Below, piece by piece: positions 17,585 to 29,985 of a DNA stretch of 64,000 nucleotides. This DNA is from Paenibacillus kyungheensis (lineage in GTDB: Bacteria > Bacillota > Bacilli > Paenibacillales > Paenibacillaceae): NCBI RefSeq assembly GCF_028606985.1, contig NZ_CP117416.1, positions 4,589,001 to 4,653,000 on the forward strand. Direction: 5' to 3'. The notes under the pieces are model-generated. The model searched no databases. It worked only from the letters and a program-made list of their open reading frames with translations, and had not been told where the DNA came from. Made by a program: the position numbers and the translations under genes. Numbering within the stretch: position 1 is the stretch's first letter; the number at the start of each line of letters is the position of its first letter.

Positions 17585-18022
17585 TTATTCTTTATTCGGA
17601 TCAGTCAGTGCAAACATAATTTCGCCTTCAGCAACAACTGTACCATTAACAGTTGCTTTGGCCTGACCTTTACCAATCGATGCTTTCATACGGGTAATTT
17701 CTACTTCTAATTGAAGTGTATCTCCAGGCACAACCTGTCCACGGAAACGAACACCATCGATCCCTGCAAACATAGCTAGTTTATTACGGTTAGCTTCCAT
17801 TTGTAAAATAGCTACTGCACCTACTTGAGCTAACGCTTCAACAATCAGCACACCTGGCATTACCGGATAGCCCGGAAAATGTCCTACAAAAAAAGGTTCA
17901 TTGATTGTTACATTTTTGATCCCTACTGCACGTTTACCGACTTCCAATTCCAGTATGCGATCTACCAGTAAAAAAGGAGGACGATGCGGTATAATCTCCT
18001 GAATTTGTTGTACATCTAACAC
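17585..18022 (-). CDS. fabZ: 3-hydroxyacyl-ACP dehydratase FabZ
   Basis: Dehydrates 3-hydroxyacyl-ACP to trans-2-enoyl-ACP in fatty acid elongation. The start chosen is the GTG at 18020-18022 (145 residues, [20 protein letters not shown]), eight bases after GAGAGGGG; the frame is open further upstream without a better site. The hotdog-fold active site is intact: His48 in [13 protein letters not shown] and Glu62 in [12 protein letters not shown]. Its place next to the EpuA/flhP genes is typical of this group of bacteria. Confidence 0.94.
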   Translation of the reverse strand: MLDVQQIQEIIPHRPPFLLVDRILELEVGKRAVGIKNVTINEPFFVGHFPGYPVMPGVLIVEALAQVGAVAILQMEANRNKLAMFAGIDGVRFRGQVVPGDTLQLEVEITRMKASIGKGQAKATVNGTVVAEGEIMFALTDPNKE

Positions 18023-18203
18023 AACCAAAACCCCTCTCATTTTCAACAGTATAGGTTCACTTCTATTCTCTCTTTACAGTTGCTTCTCTACATATCATGC
18101 GCATCTGTTCAGAAAAGATTGGTTCCCCTGCATTGTCCCATATAATATGTAAGCATTTTTTAGTCATTTTAAGCATTCCACATCATTATAACGGTTTCGA
18201 CAA

Positions 18204-18233
18204 CAAAAATAAAACTCCTGCATTAGCAGGAGT
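18204..18233 (-). terminator. Terminator of the flhO-flhP-epuA operon
   Basis: Minus-strand ACTCCTGC, loop TAAT, GCAGGAGT, then TTTATTTTT. A clear intrinsic terminator ten bases after the stop of the EpuA-family gene. Confidence 0.9.
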
Positions 18234-18242
18234 CTTTAAAGG

Positions 18243-18545
18243 TCATGGTGCAAAAACAAGTTGAAAAATATGCGCCCATGTTTCTGGATATAATACATCC
18301 GATATATTTTGTTTGCCAATCATAGCATAACCTACTGCTAAGCCTGCTATCAAAGCAACAACAAATCCAACGATCACTAATAGTACACGTAGTGTTTTGA
18401 TACCTGCCGAAGAAGATCGAGTGGCTGGCTTCTTCTCCGGCTCTTTTCTCTCAGGTGCAGCAGGTTTTCTCACAATTTTTTTGTTAGGAGTTGCTTTCCC
18501 TTGAGCTTTAGCCGCTTCTTGTACGGCTGCGCGTCTACTAGCCAC
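18243..18545 (-). CDS. EpuA-family small membrane protein (often labelled RNA polymerase subunit beta)
   Basis: A 100-residue protein with GTG start at 18545, overlapping the flhP stop by eight bases, so the two are translationally coupled. Residues 1-48 are strongly charged (Lys, Arg, Glu, Pro). One membrane helix follows (LRVLLVIVGFVVALIAGLAVGYA) and a short extracytoplasmic tail ends in YPETWAHIFQLVF. This layout and the TWxHIxxLVF tail match PF11772 (EpuA), whose common database name 'DNA-directed RNA polymerase subunit beta' is misleading. Function is unknown; its place after flhP is conserved in Bacillales. Confidence 0.82.
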   Translation of the reverse strand: MASRRAAVQEAAKAQGKATPNKKIVRKPAAPERKEPEKKPATRSSSAGIKTLRVLLVIVGFVVALIAGLAVGYAMIGKQNISDVLYPETWAHIFQLVFAP

Positions 18546-19362
18546 GAATACTATTGGTAATACTCATCATATTATCACTAGAAGATAACGTACGTGCTGC
18601 CAGCTGATATGCACGTTGCACTGTAATCAATTCAGACATTTCTGCACTCAAATCGACATTAGAACCTTCCAAAAATCCCTGACGGATTTGAGTTGTTGGT
18701 GACATCGTGCCTACAACATCATTCAAGTTCGCTCCGGTAGGTAACATGAATAAGTTGCCATCCATTTGTGTAAGACCTTCTGGATGAATGACACGATCTA
18801 CTTGAACGGTTTGTGGAAGGATTGTAATTTTACCTGCGCTATCTGTAGAACGAACAACACCTTTGTCATCGATCTGGATATTAGTTTTGGCTGGAACTTC
18901 TAGAGGAGCAGATACACCTCTAGCATTTTTCCCCATAAGTAAATAGCCTTGATCGGTTGCCATAAATGCTTTGGTCGGATCGGTTGCTGACGGTACGAAG
19001 TGGAAAGAACCTTCACGTGTCCAACCTTGCTTACCATCGGCACTCACTGCAAACATACCGTCACCTTGAATAGCCAAATCCGTTGGATTGTTAGTCGTCT
19101 GCATTTCACCTTGAGCTGTATTCATCGTCACATCGCCCATACGAGCACCAAACCCAAGATTGTACCCAGCACCTGTTACACGACCTGGCAAAGCAGACGC
19201 TGCACCTGGTTGCTGTTTGACAGCGGTAAATACATCTTCAAATGTAGCTTGCTTTCCTTTATATCCAACGGTATCGGCATTCGCAATGTTGTCAGATACC
19301 ACACCCAGTTTTTGCTGGATACCGCTCATCGCTACCATTGCACTGATCATCGAATTATTCAT
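18538..19362 (-). CDS. flhP: Flagellar hook-basal body rod protein FlhP
   Basis: A 274-residue rod/hook-family protein. The N-terminal motif SGIQQKLGVVSDNIANADTV and the C-terminal helix (LITVQRAYQLAARTLSSSDN) are the paired coiled-coil ends of axial flagellar proteins (FlgF/FlgG/FlgE family). With flhO and mbl next to it, it corresponds to FlhP of Bacillus subtilis, a distal rod component. ATG start with a GGAGGAG upstream; 36 bases after the flhO stop and coupled to the EpuA gene downstream. Expression is expected from the sigma-D promoter at 20369-20396. Confidence 0.9.
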   Translation of the reverse strand: MNNSMISAMVAMSGIQQKLGVVSDNIANADTVGYKGKQATFEDVFTAVKQQPGAASALPGRVTGAGYNLGFGARMGDVTMNTAQGEMQTTNNPTDLAIQGDGMFAVSADGKQGWTREGSFHFVPSATDPTKAFMATDQGYLLMGKNARGVSAPLEVPAKTNIQIDDKGVVRSTDSAGKITILPQTVQVDRVIHPEGLTQMDGNLFMLPTGANLNDVVGTMSPTTQIRQGFLEGSNVDLSAEMSELITVQRAYQLAARTLSSSDNMMSITNSIRG

Positions 19363-19398
19363 TATTCTCCTCCTTTGCTAACCATCTATACTGCTATA

Positions 19399-20280
19399 TT
19401 ATACACGACCTACGTCATTGACTGTTTTGTCTAAGCTTTTATCATAAAATTGTACGATCTTCTGATTGGCTTCATAAGCACGAAGTGCTGCTGTTAAATC
19501 AACCATTGAAGCGGCTGCATCTACTGTAGAACCTTCCAAGTAACCTTGACGAACTTCTACATTATCGCCTGCTTGCAATTGTCTCACCCCTGCTGTAGCT
19601 GGATCTGTTACACGAAATAATCCATCACCTGCACGAGTCATCTGACCTGGTAGATTGACTACAGAAATTCCTAAGCGTCCTACTGTAGCGCCATTCAATT
19701 TGGTTGTGATATTTCCTCTTGAATCAAAATTATAATCATCGATTGAACCACGTAGTGTAATCGGATTACCTGTTGCTCCTAATACCTGATTACCTGTAGA
19801 TGTCAATAATTGTCCTGCTGCATTCAATTGAAAATTACCGTCACGCGTATAACCAGTCTCACCTGTTTTGCTAGTTGCTGTAAAAAAAGCTTGTGGACGG
19901 TACGTCACGGTACCGTTTTCTGCTACATATTTACCTGAAGCATCGAAAGGAATGTTCTGCCGGGTTGTCGGGTCTGCCAGATTAATCTCTGACACCAAAG
20001 CAAAGTCGTCTGCCGAATTCGTCTGACGCATATCACCTTGTACATTCATAGAGATGCTTTCTTCTGCCAGTACGCCTGTATTCAAACGACCAATATTTTG
20101 GTTGCTTGCTCCTTGATCTCCATTATTTAGCGAGATCAGCATTTCTGGAAAAGAACGTTCAATACTCTCTACTTGCTTGTATCCAGGGGTATTTACGTTT
20201 GCTATATTTTGCGTCACGGTATCATGGCGACGTTGCTGAGTGATCATACCTGAAGCTGCCGTATATAGACCTCTTAACAT
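19399..20280 (-). CDS. flhO: Flagellar hook-basal body rod protein FlhO
   Basis: A 293-residue protein with the FlgG-type N-terminus MLRGLYTAASGMITQQRR and DTVTQNIANVNTPGYK, a central domain carrying GYTRDGNFQLNAAGQL, and the C-terminal helix MVDLTAALRAYEANQKIVQ. It matches FlhO by sequence style and by position directly after mbl. ATG start preceded by GAAAGGAGTG. It is the first gene of the flhO-flhP-epuA operon. Confidence 0.9.
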   Translation of the reverse strand: MLRGLYTAASGMITQQRRHDTVTQNIANVNTPGYKQVESIERSFPEMLISLNNGDQGASNQNIGRLNTGVLAEESISMNVQGDMRQTNSADDFALVSEINLADPTTRQNIPFDASGKYVAENGTVTYRPQAFFTATSKTGETGYTRDGNFQLNAAGQLLTSTGNQVLGATGNPITLRGSIDDYNFDSRGNITTKLNGATVGRLGISVVNLPGQMTRAGDGLFRVTDPATAGVRQLQAGDNVEVRQGYLEGSTVDAAASMVDLTAALRAYEANQKIVQFYDKSLDKTVNDVGRV

Positions 20281-20368
20281 TACCGGACACTCCTTTCGTG
20301 TTCAATATATGGGTAATTCTGATTGTGTATATCCAAGTTTCCGTCTCATCATTACATTCTACTCTTAT

Positions 20369-20396
20369 ATATCGGTTAGACTAGAACTTTTTTTTA
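20369..20396 (-). promoter_or_regulatory. Sigma-D promoter of flhO-flhP
   Basis: Minus-strand TAAA (20393-20396), 16 bases, ACCGATAT (20369-20376), seven of eight matches to the GCCGATAT -10. The -35 lies within the last codons of mbl. In B. subtilis flhO-flhP are also sigma-D genes, which supports the call. Confidence 0.7.
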
Positions 20397-21379
20397 GAGA
20401 CTTTGTCCAAATTATTTAACATAATTCCTGTTCCTTTAACAACACAGTGCATAGGATCTTCTGCAACCAGTACAGGGACATGTAATTCTTGAGATAATAA
20501 TTCTTCTAACCCGTCTAACATCGCTCCGCCACCTGTCAAAATAACACCACGATCAATAATATCTGCGGATAATTCTGGAGGCGTCTGCTCTAACACAGTT
20601 TTGGCTGCTGCTACAATCGACAAAATCGTATCGGATAATGCTTCTTGTACTTCACCGGACGAAATTGTAATTGTTTTAGGCAATCCGCTTACGATATCAC
20701 GACCACGAATATCCATTTCTCTTTGTACACCACCCGGGCGTACTGTCGCAATATTAATTTTGATATCTTCTGCTGTACGTTCACCGATCAGCAATTTATA
20801 TTTATTTTTGATATGTCTAATGACCGATTCATCGAATTTGTCTCCAGCAACTTTTAGTGAAGCTGAAGTTACAATATCACCCATAGACAATACAGCGATA
20901 TCGGTTGTACCTCCACCGATATCAATAACCATATTACCACTTGGTTCGAAAATATTCATACCTGCTCCGATCGCTGCTGCTTTGGGTTCTGCTTCTAAAA
21001 ACACTTCTTTGGCACCACTGCGTTCTGCTGCTTCACGAATCGACTTTTGCTCAACAGAAGTAATATTGGTAGGTGCACAGATCAAAATACGAGGATGGCT
21101 ATACCAGCTACGAGCGCCTACTTTATTAATAAAGTGTTTAAGCATCGTTTCGGTTACTTCAAAATCTGCAATAACTCCATCACGAAGTGGACGAATAACG
21201 ACAATATTTTCCGGTGCCCGACCGATCATACGTCTTGCTTCTTCACCGACAGCAAGTACACGTTTGGTTGTTGTTTCTATAGCGACTACTGAAGGTTCGT
21301 CCAACACGACACCTTTTCCTTTTACATGAATCAAAACATTTGCTGTACCTAAATCGATTCCAATATCCTTGCTGAACAT
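20381..21379 (-). CDS. mbl: Rod-shape protein Mbl (MreB family)
   Basis: Actin-like protein that forms membrane-bound filaments and guides side-wall peptidoglycan synthesis. The start is the ATG at 21379 (332 residues, MFSKDIGIDLGTANVLI), eight bases after GGAGG. Actin-fold nucleotide motifs are present: DIGIDLGTANV (phosphate 1), MVIDIGGGTTDIAVLS (phosphate 2) and GVILTGGGAMLDGL (adenosine). The call of Mbl rather than MreB or MreBH rests on the flhO-flhP neighbours. In related spore formers spoIIID precedes mbl; it is not present here. Confidence 0.93.
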   Translation of the reverse strand: MFSKDIGIDLGTANVLIHVKGKGVVLDEPSVVAIETTTKRVLAVGEEARRMIGRAPENIVVIRPLRDGVIADFEVTETMLKHFINKVGARSWYSHPRILICAPTNITSVEQKSIREAAERSGAKEVFLEAEPKAAAIGAGMNIFEPSGNMVIDIGGGTTDIAVLSMGDIVTSASLKVAGDKFDESVIRHIKNKYKLLIGERTAEDIKINIATVRPGGVQREMDIRGRDIVSGLPKTITISSGEVQEALSDTILSIVAAAKTVLEQTPPELSADIIDRGVILTGGGAMLDGLEELLSQELHVPVLVAEDPMHCVVKGTGIMLNNLDKVSKKKF

Positions 21380-21649
21380 ATCAAGAGCCTCCAAAAGTTC
21401 GTATTTCCGGTAACAAAGCACCGTCCGTTATTTTATGCTTTTACATCATCTGAGAGCCTATTCACTGGTTATGTATGATATGTTAACGAATAAACGTTCT
21501 CCGGCAACGATCAGTTCAGCGAAAAAAGTATGTATATGGGCCCACTATAAAATGAATGCAAAAGGCTGACTTATTAAAATTAGCATAATTGCCAAGGGTA
21601 TTCAACGCCATTGTTCGTCATTTTTGGAAAAGAAACTGTCATATATACC
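21380..21649. other. mbl upstream region; no gene seen
   Basis: About 270 bases between mbl and the murA terminator. No ORF with a ribosome binding site is visible on either strand, and nothing resembling the short HTH protein SpoIIID that usually sits here. A weak promoter candidate (TTGAAT-17-TAATTT, minus strand, about 21580-21610) may serve mbl. Confidence 0.5.
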
Positions 21650-21682
21650 AAAAGAGCCAGACTATAATCAGTCTGACTCTTT
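21650..21682 (-). terminator. Terminator of murA
   Basis: Minus-strand AAAGAGTCAGACT, loop GATTAT, AGTCTGGCTCTTT then further T. A 13-bp stem with one G-U pair, about 70 bases after the murA stop. Confidence 0.88.
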
Positions 21683-21754
21683 AATATACGTGAATTACGA
21701 TATCAAAAGCGATCTAATGTTCGCCTATAGATACATTAAATTCATATACTGTTT

Positions 21755-23125
21755 TTAAGCAAGTGTTGGTTGAACGTTCAAAGTAGCTGTGTTTACTTTT
21801 TCTGTTTTGTCAGAAAAAGCAGCCATTTGTTCTTCTACCGCAGGTGTAGGTTCTTGAGAAGGTTCTACTTCTTCCAAGCGCCAGATATCTGCTCCCAATC
21901 CAGACAACTTCTCAGCCAAATGCACATATCCACGATCAATATGGTGCGTTCCACTAACTTCTGTTGTTCCTTCAGAGATCAAACCTGCACAAATCAATGC
22001 AGCTCCTGCGCGCAAATCTGTTGAGCATACTTTCGCGCCCACTAGACTTGCTCCACCTGTTACGATTGATGTTCTACCTTCAATACGAATCCCCGCGTTC
22101 ATCAGGTTGAACTCATCGACATGCATAAAACGATTTTCAAATACAGTTTCACTAATAATACTAGTTCCTTCAGAAGCAAGCATTAACGCCATCATCTGTG
22201 CTTGCATATCTGTTGGGAAACCAGGGTAAGGTAAAGTTTTTAAGTCGACAGCACGAAGTGGCTTATCTGCAATAACCTGCACTCCATTTTCGTCTGGAAT
22301 GATCGTAATACCCATCTCTTCCATTTTAGAAATAACAGGACCCAAATGATCAGCGATAGCACCTTCCACGTACACGTTACCACCAGTGATAGCTGCGGCA
22401 ACCATATATGTACCTGCCTCAATACGATCAGGTATAACTGTGTGTTCTGTACCGTTAAGAGATTCTACACCTTCAATGCGAATAACACCTGTACCTGCTC
22501 CGCGAACTATAGCACCCATACTGTTAAGGTAGTTAGCCAAGTCTACAATTTCAGGTTCTTTAGCTGCATTCTCAATCGTTGTAGTACCTTCTGCAAGAGT
22601 AGCTGCCATCATAATGTTTTCAGTAGCGCCTACGCTAGCTACGTCTAGATAAATCTTCGCTCCACGAAGTCTACCATCACATTTTGCTTCGATGTAGCCT
22701 TGCCCCAAATTAATCTCTGCACCCATAGCTTCAAAGCCTTTAAGATGCTGATCAATAGGTCGTGTGCCAATTGCACAACCACCAGGTAAAGAAATACGAG
22801 TTTTACCCAAGCGAGTCAACAATGGACCCATAACCAAGAAAGAGGCACGCATTTTGCTTACCCATTCATACGGTGCTTCACAAGAAGTTAATTCTTCTGC
22901 ATTGACCTGAATAGTCTCATCTTGGTATGTAACAACCGCTCCTAGCGATTCTAATACCTTACTAATCGTCATTACATCGTCAAGAGAAGGTGCGTCATGA
23001 ATAACACTTACACCATTTTCTCCAAGTAGTGAGGCAGCAATAATTGGAAGAACAGAATTCTTAGCTCCGCTAACTTTAACACTTCCTGTTAATCGCTTGC
23101 CACCGCGGACGATAAATTTGCTCAT
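21755..23125 (-). CDS. murA: UDP-N-acetylglucosamine 1-carboxyvinyltransferase
   Basis: Catalyses the first committed step of peptidoglycan synthesis (enolpyruvyl transfer from PEP to UDP-GlcNAc). The active-site cysteine is Cys117 in [15 protein letters not shown], the residue that fosfomycin alkylates, and the N-terminal [17 protein letters not shown] is typical. At 456 residues it is about 20 longer than the B. subtilis enzyme because of a Glu/Pro/Thr-rich C-terminal tail ([15 protein letters not shown] onward) that looks disordered. In relatives spoIID follows; here a terminator and mbl follow instead. Confidence 0.96.
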   Translation of the reverse strand: MSKFIVRGGKRLTGSVKVSGAKNSVLPIIAASLLGENGVSVIHDAPSLDDVMTISKVLESLGAVVTYQDETIQVNAEELTSCEAPYEWVSKMRASFLVMGPLLTRLGKTRISLPGGCAIGTRPIDQHLKGFEAMGAEINLGQGYIEAKCDGRLRGAKIYLDVASVGATENIMMAATLAEGTTTIENAAKEPEIVDLANYLNSMGAIVRGAGTGVIRIEGVESLNGTEHTVIPDRIEAGTYMVAAAITGGNVYVEGAIADHLGPVISKMEEMGITIIPDENGVQVIADKPLRAVDLKTLPYPGFPTDMQAQMMALMLASEGTSIISETVFENRFMHVDEFNLMNAGIRIEGRTSIVTGGASLVGAKVCSTDLRAGAALICAGLISEGTTEVSGTHHIDRGYVHLAEKLSGLGADIWRLEEVEPSQEPTPAVEEQMAAFSDKTEKVNTATLNVQPTLA

Positions 23126-23372
23126 TAGGGTTCCCTCCGCGCGTCATTTTGCTTATCCGGCATTACACAATGACGAATCAGATCAAGCTGAACATAGTTG
23201 CATACAGACCATGGTATCTGTCTGTTATTTAATCTAATTCATCTTTCAGATTCGTGTGATTGTACAATACCATATTGCATAAATTTTAGTTTTTAATGTA
23301 GTAGGTGAGAATCATACAACTGTTTGGTTTCAAAAAAATAGTCTAACACACTTATAACCACACTGTTCACAT

Positions 23373-23621
23373 TCAAAACATAAATCGGATAGACTGTGTC
23401 CAGCGGATATAATCCAGCAGGAAGTTGGATACGAAATGCCCGAGTACAATCGACAATAACAAATGGAGCAATTTGCCGGCAGCACTTTTGGGATAACGAA
23501 TCAGTAAATCAAGTTTTAAATTTTGCAATGCCCACCAGGACAGACCAATACAAAGGAGCGATATGAATATGGATAGTAAACCGTTCACACCGACAGCGGA
23601 CACTGTATCTACCGTACTCAT
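23373..23621 (-). CDS. DUF1146 family small membrane protein (YwzB-like)
   Basis: An 82-residue protein with two membrane helices (about 12-32 and 50-70). The phrases SWWALQNLKLDLLIRYP and VSNFLLDYIRWTQ are characteristic of DUF1146 (PF06612). The gene sits between the atp operon and murA as in Bacillales. The start region contains an AGGAG before the ATG (GAAGGAGGGAGC). Function unknown. Confidence 0.82.
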   Translation of the reverse strand: MSTVDTVSAVGVNGLLSIFISLLCIGLSWWALQNLKLDLLIRYPKSAAGKLLHLLLSIVLGHFVSNFLLDYIRWTQSIRFMF

Positions 23622-23949
23622 TTTTGAAATAGCTCCCTCCTTTATTGCTTACTCATTAATCATCCTTTTATACGGACTATTCTATAATACTTGCACAGCG
23701 TTAAAGAATCTAGTCCCAAATTTACAAAAATCAGCATTTTCTTGTCATATTGGTGTTATTTCAGAAAATAACTGCATTTTCAAAGCATTTTTCTCAGCAA
23801 ATAAATAAATCTTACTGAAATAAAAATAGCAGGGATACGCCTAAAGACCTAACATTTCTCAAAAGACAATCATTCTCAAATCTGTGAATCTCTATTATAT
23901 GATCAAAACGAACTCACCTATAATAGCACAAGCCATTTTTATAGACAAA
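23622..23949. other. Intergenic stretch without a recognised gene
   Basis: About 330 bases between the atp operon terminator and the DUF1146 gene. AT-rich, with no convincing ORF or known RNA. A TATTAT/TATAGA element near 23670-23690 on the minus strand could be the -10 of the DUF1146 promoter, but no good -35 precedes it. Confidence 0.4.
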
Positions 23950-23988
23950 TTAAAAAATAAAAACCGGACCCTATATAGCGGCCCGGTT
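23950..23988 (-). terminator. Terminator of the atp operon
   Basis: Minus-strand AACCGGGCC, nine-base loop, GGTCCGGTT, then TTTTATTTTTT. GC-rich 9-bp stem (one G-U) directly after atpC. Confidence 0.92.
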
Positions 23989-23996
23989 ATATACAT

Positions 23997-24413
23997 TTAA
24001 CGGTTCTCACCAGCTGAAGATACTTTAAGACGATTCATTGCTCGTTGTAAAGCAAGTTCAGCCCGGCGGAAGTCAATGTGATCTTGAGTCGACTTGTTGT
24101 TGAGACGGCGCTCAGCACGTTCTTTTGCTGCTCTTGCACGTTCAATATCAATATTGTTCGGCAATTCTGCACTATCTGCCAACACTACTACTTTATCAGC
24201 ACGGACTTCTAGAAATCCACTCTGAATAGCTACCACTGTTTCTTTCCCATTGACTTTGTACACCAATGGAGCGACTTCTAGTGGAGTAACCATCGGAATG
24301 TGACCTGCTAGAATCCCAAGTTGACCTTCTACACCTGTGGCTCTTAATTGATCCACCTGTTCGGAAAACACCAGACGTTCAGGTGTTACAATTTCCAATA
24401 GAAACGTGCTCAC
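23997..24413 (-). CDS. atpC: ATP synthase F1 subunit epsilon
   Basis: Central-stalk subunit that links rotation to catalysis and can inhibit ATP hydrolysis. I prefer the GTG at 24413 (138 residues, MSTFLLEIVTPERLV), seven bases after GAGGAGG; the ATG two codons earlier nearly touches that site. The N-terminal beta-barrel (GQLGILAGHIPMVTPL, IQSGFLEVRADKVVVLAD) and the C-terminal helical hairpin (RARAAKERAERRLNN...) are both complete. Last gene of the operon. Confidence 0.95.
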   Translation of the reverse strand: MSTFLLEIVTPERLVFSEQVDQLRATGVEGQLGILAGHIPMVTPLEVAPLVYKVNGKETVVAIQSGFLEVRADKVVVLADSAELPNNIDIERARAAKERAERRLNNKSTQDHIDFRRAELALQRAMNRLKVSSAGENR

Positions 24414-24447
24414 TTTCATCCCTCCTCACGTTTTGCAGGCATATAAT

Positions 24448-25929
<1,482 letters not shown>

Positions 25930-25942
25930 TTAATAAGCCGGA

Positions 25943-26812
25943 TTAGCCTTGTGCGTTAGCTCCCGCGACGATCTCAGTGATCTCTTGTGTAATCGATGCT
26001 TGACGAGCACGGTTATAGACAAGTGTTAGATCTTTGATCATTTGAGATGCATTCTTCGTTGCGCTACCCATGGCTGTCATTCGAGCACCCTGTTCACTAG
26101 CTTTACCTTCAAGTAAAGCGTTGTAGATCAGTGTTTGTGCATATTTTGGCAAAAGAACTTCCAATACACCCTCTGCTGAAGGCTCGTATTCATAGCTTGC
26201 TTTGAGTTTATCTTCTTCTGCAACTTCTACAGATTCCATTGGCAACAAACGAGTTGAACTTGGAACTTGTGTTAATGCATTGATAAACTGGTTATAACAT
26301 AAGTAAAGCTCATCGTATCTGCCTTCTTCATATCCTTTAACAGCCTCGTAGGCTAGAGATTTGATATCGGCATAGGTCGGAAAGTCGGTCAATTCTGTCA
26401 CTTCTTCTGTAATAGGAAGATTGCGGCGACGGAAATAATCGCGTCCTTTTCGTCCAATGATGAACAATTCGTACTGATCTGTCGATGTATGATTTTCCTT
26501 GATCTGATTGCTAACATATTTGAGCATGTTGGCATTATAACCACCCGCAAGTCCACGGTCGGAAGTCACTACGAGATAAGCAATCCGTTTAACAGGACGC
26601 TTCTCCAACATCGGATGATATACGCCTCTTGTTCCAGAAGCAATACTCGCAACCACTTCACGCAATTTATCGGAATATGGGCGTGCTGCTTGTGCTTTCT
26701 CTTGTGCTTTACGAAGTTTGGAAGCCGCAACCATTTCCATTGCTTTGGTGATTTGTTTTGTATTTTCTACGCTTTTAATCTGACGTTTGATCTCGCGCAT
26801 ACCTTTAGCCAT
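25943..26812 (-). CDS. atpG: ATP synthase F1 subunit gamma
   Basis: Rotor shaft of F1. It has 289 residues with the conserved N-terminal helix MREIKRQIKSVENTKQITKAMEMVAASK and the C-terminal segment ARQASITQEITEIVAGANAQ. ATG start after TAAGGTGGTG. A 135-base gap separates it from atpA, with no terminator visible. Confidence 0.96.
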   Translation of the reverse strand: MAKGMREIKRQIKSVENTKQITKAMEMVAASKLRKAQEKAQAARPYSDKLREVVASIASGTRGVYHPMLEKRPVKRIAYLVVTSDRGLAGGYNANMLKYVSNQIKENHTSTDQYELFIIGRKGRDYFRRRNLPITEEVTELTDFPTYADIKSLAYEAVKGYEEGRYDELYLCYNQFINALTQVPSSTRLLPMESVEVAEEDKLKASYEYEPSAEGVLEVLLPKYAQTLIYNALLEGKASEQGARMTAMGSATKNASQMIKDLTLVYNRARQASITQEITEIVAGANAQG

Positions 26813-26947
26813 ATGATTTCACCACCTTAACCCTCTGAAAACAAGTTCAAAGTTGTTTCCTGAATCATGGTTGACCACAGTCCGACAGATTGGCTATCGG
26901 AGCTGTAGCAACTTCATTGCAGAACATCTATTTTCGATCAAATGAAA

Positions 26948-28477
<1,530 letters not shown>

Positions 28478-29026
28478 CTACTGTGCTTGTCTTTGAAAAG
28501 ACTTTTCCAGACGATTTAACTTGCCTGAAAGACTTCCATCGTACAGCATGTCTCCGATGACGACTTTAAGTCCGCCAAGAAGAGTTTTGTCTACAATATT
28601 TTGTACACGAATCCGTTTGCCTGATAGTTGTCCGAATCTAGCCGTCACTTCTGCTTGTTCACGCTCATCTAAAGGATAAGGTGTGTATACAAAAGCATCG
28701 ACTACTTTAAGCGTTCTACTGACGATTGCAGTATAACTATTCAATAACTCGCCAAATATGCCATATCGTCCACGCTCGATCAACAATGTAATCGTATGAA
28801 CCAGCGGTTGTGATACTTTACCTGCAAAAGCAGTTTCAATCACGCGACGTTTGTCTTCAAAAGATACATTTGGTGTGGCTATAAAATTGCGAAGATCTGC
28901 ATCATGTGCAAAAGCTTCAACGATTGCTTTTAGTTCTTGTTCCGTCTCTTCTACAGTACCATGTTCAGTTGCAGATTCGAAAAGGGCTTTGGCATAACGC
29001 GTAGATACTACTGTATCGCGGCTCAT
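28478..29026 (-). CDS. atpH: ATP synthase F1 subunit delta
   Basis: Connects F1 to the peripheral stalk. 182 residues, with TRYAKALFESATEHG at the N-terminus and KTLLGGLKVVIGDMLYDGSL near the C-terminus, both typical (OSCP/delta). Its ATG overlaps the atpF stop (ATGA), so the two are translationally coupled. Confidence 0.95.
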   Translation of the reverse strand: MSRDTVVSTRYAKALFESATEHGTVEETEQELKAIVEAFAHDADLRNFIATPNVSFEDKRRVIETAFAGKVSQPLVHTITLLIERGRYGIFGELLNSYTAIVSRTLKVVDAFVYTPYPLDEREQAEVTARFGQLSGKRIRVQNIVDKTLLGGLKVVIGDMLYDGSLSGKLNRLEKSFQRQAQ

Positions 29027-29508
29027 TGTCTAATCCCTACTTCTTTCAGATAGTTGTCAACCAACTGATCTTGAGCTTTGGCATCCACTTCTCTTTCCAG
29101 TACTTTAGAAGCGATCTGTACAGAGACGGCGCCGATTTCACTGCGAAGTGCAGCAACAGCTTTATTTTTCTCGCTTTCGATTTCACGAGCCGCTTCTTCT
29201 TTAAGACGCGTCGTTTCCTCTTTAGCTTGAGTAATTAATTGTTCAGCTTGACGATTGCTCGTCTGACGAGATTGCTCAATAATATCTTGAGCGTCCTTAC
29301 GTGCTTGTTGAAGTGCAGCTTTTTGGTCTTCGACATATTGAGCTGCTTGACTGCGTGTTAATGCAGCTTCATCCATTTGCTGTTTAACCAGCTCACGTCT
29401 TTTCTCCATAACAGAGAATAATGGACCGAATGCATAACGGCTTAATAACCAATATAAAATCAGGAAAGCAATAATTGTAACTACAAGACTGCTCCATACA
29501 AAATGCAA
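29023..29508 (-). CDS. atpF: ATP synthase F0 subunit b
   Basis: Peripheral-stalk subunit of 161 residues: one membrane helix (about 5-24) and a long charged coiled coil (from MEKRRELVKQQMDEAALTRS). The start is TTG at 29508, nine bases after AAGGAG. Confidence 0.93.
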   Translation of the reverse strand: MHFVWSSLVVTIIAFLILYWLLSRYAFGPLFSVMEKRRELVKQQMDEAALTRSQAAQYVEDQKAALQQARKDAQDIIEQSRQTSNRQAEQLITQAKEETTRLKEEAAREIESEKNKAVAALRSEIGAVSVQIASKVLEREVDAKAQDQLVDNYLKEVGIRQ

Positions 29509-29615
29509 ATCAGCTCACTCCTTCCTCAAAACATCTAAATAATTCTCAGGTACCCTGCACGCTAAAAAGAAGGCGCGGATGGCTGTGGCCTTCCCCGCCA
29601 ATGTGTGTGCTTGAT

Positions 29616-29840
<225 letters not shown>

Positions 29841-29985
29841 TTAAAAATCCTCCTTAAAGATATGTGAGATAGTAAATTTATATTGAGCCCGGTATGAAGG
29901 TTATCCTACTTCCGAACTTTGAACCCTTACACAGTGACTGATGATACCAACTATTCAAAAGTTGCCGAAAATTGCCGATAGTATT

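Noticed and set aside
20601-21329. 242-codon plus-strand open frame inside mbl
   Set aside because: Antisense to a certain gene, no ribosome binding site, and the composition mirrors mbl codons.
23126-23372. Remnant of ywmB between DUF1146 and murA
   Set aside because: I looked for a decayed frame and saw nothing recognisable in the 247 bases.
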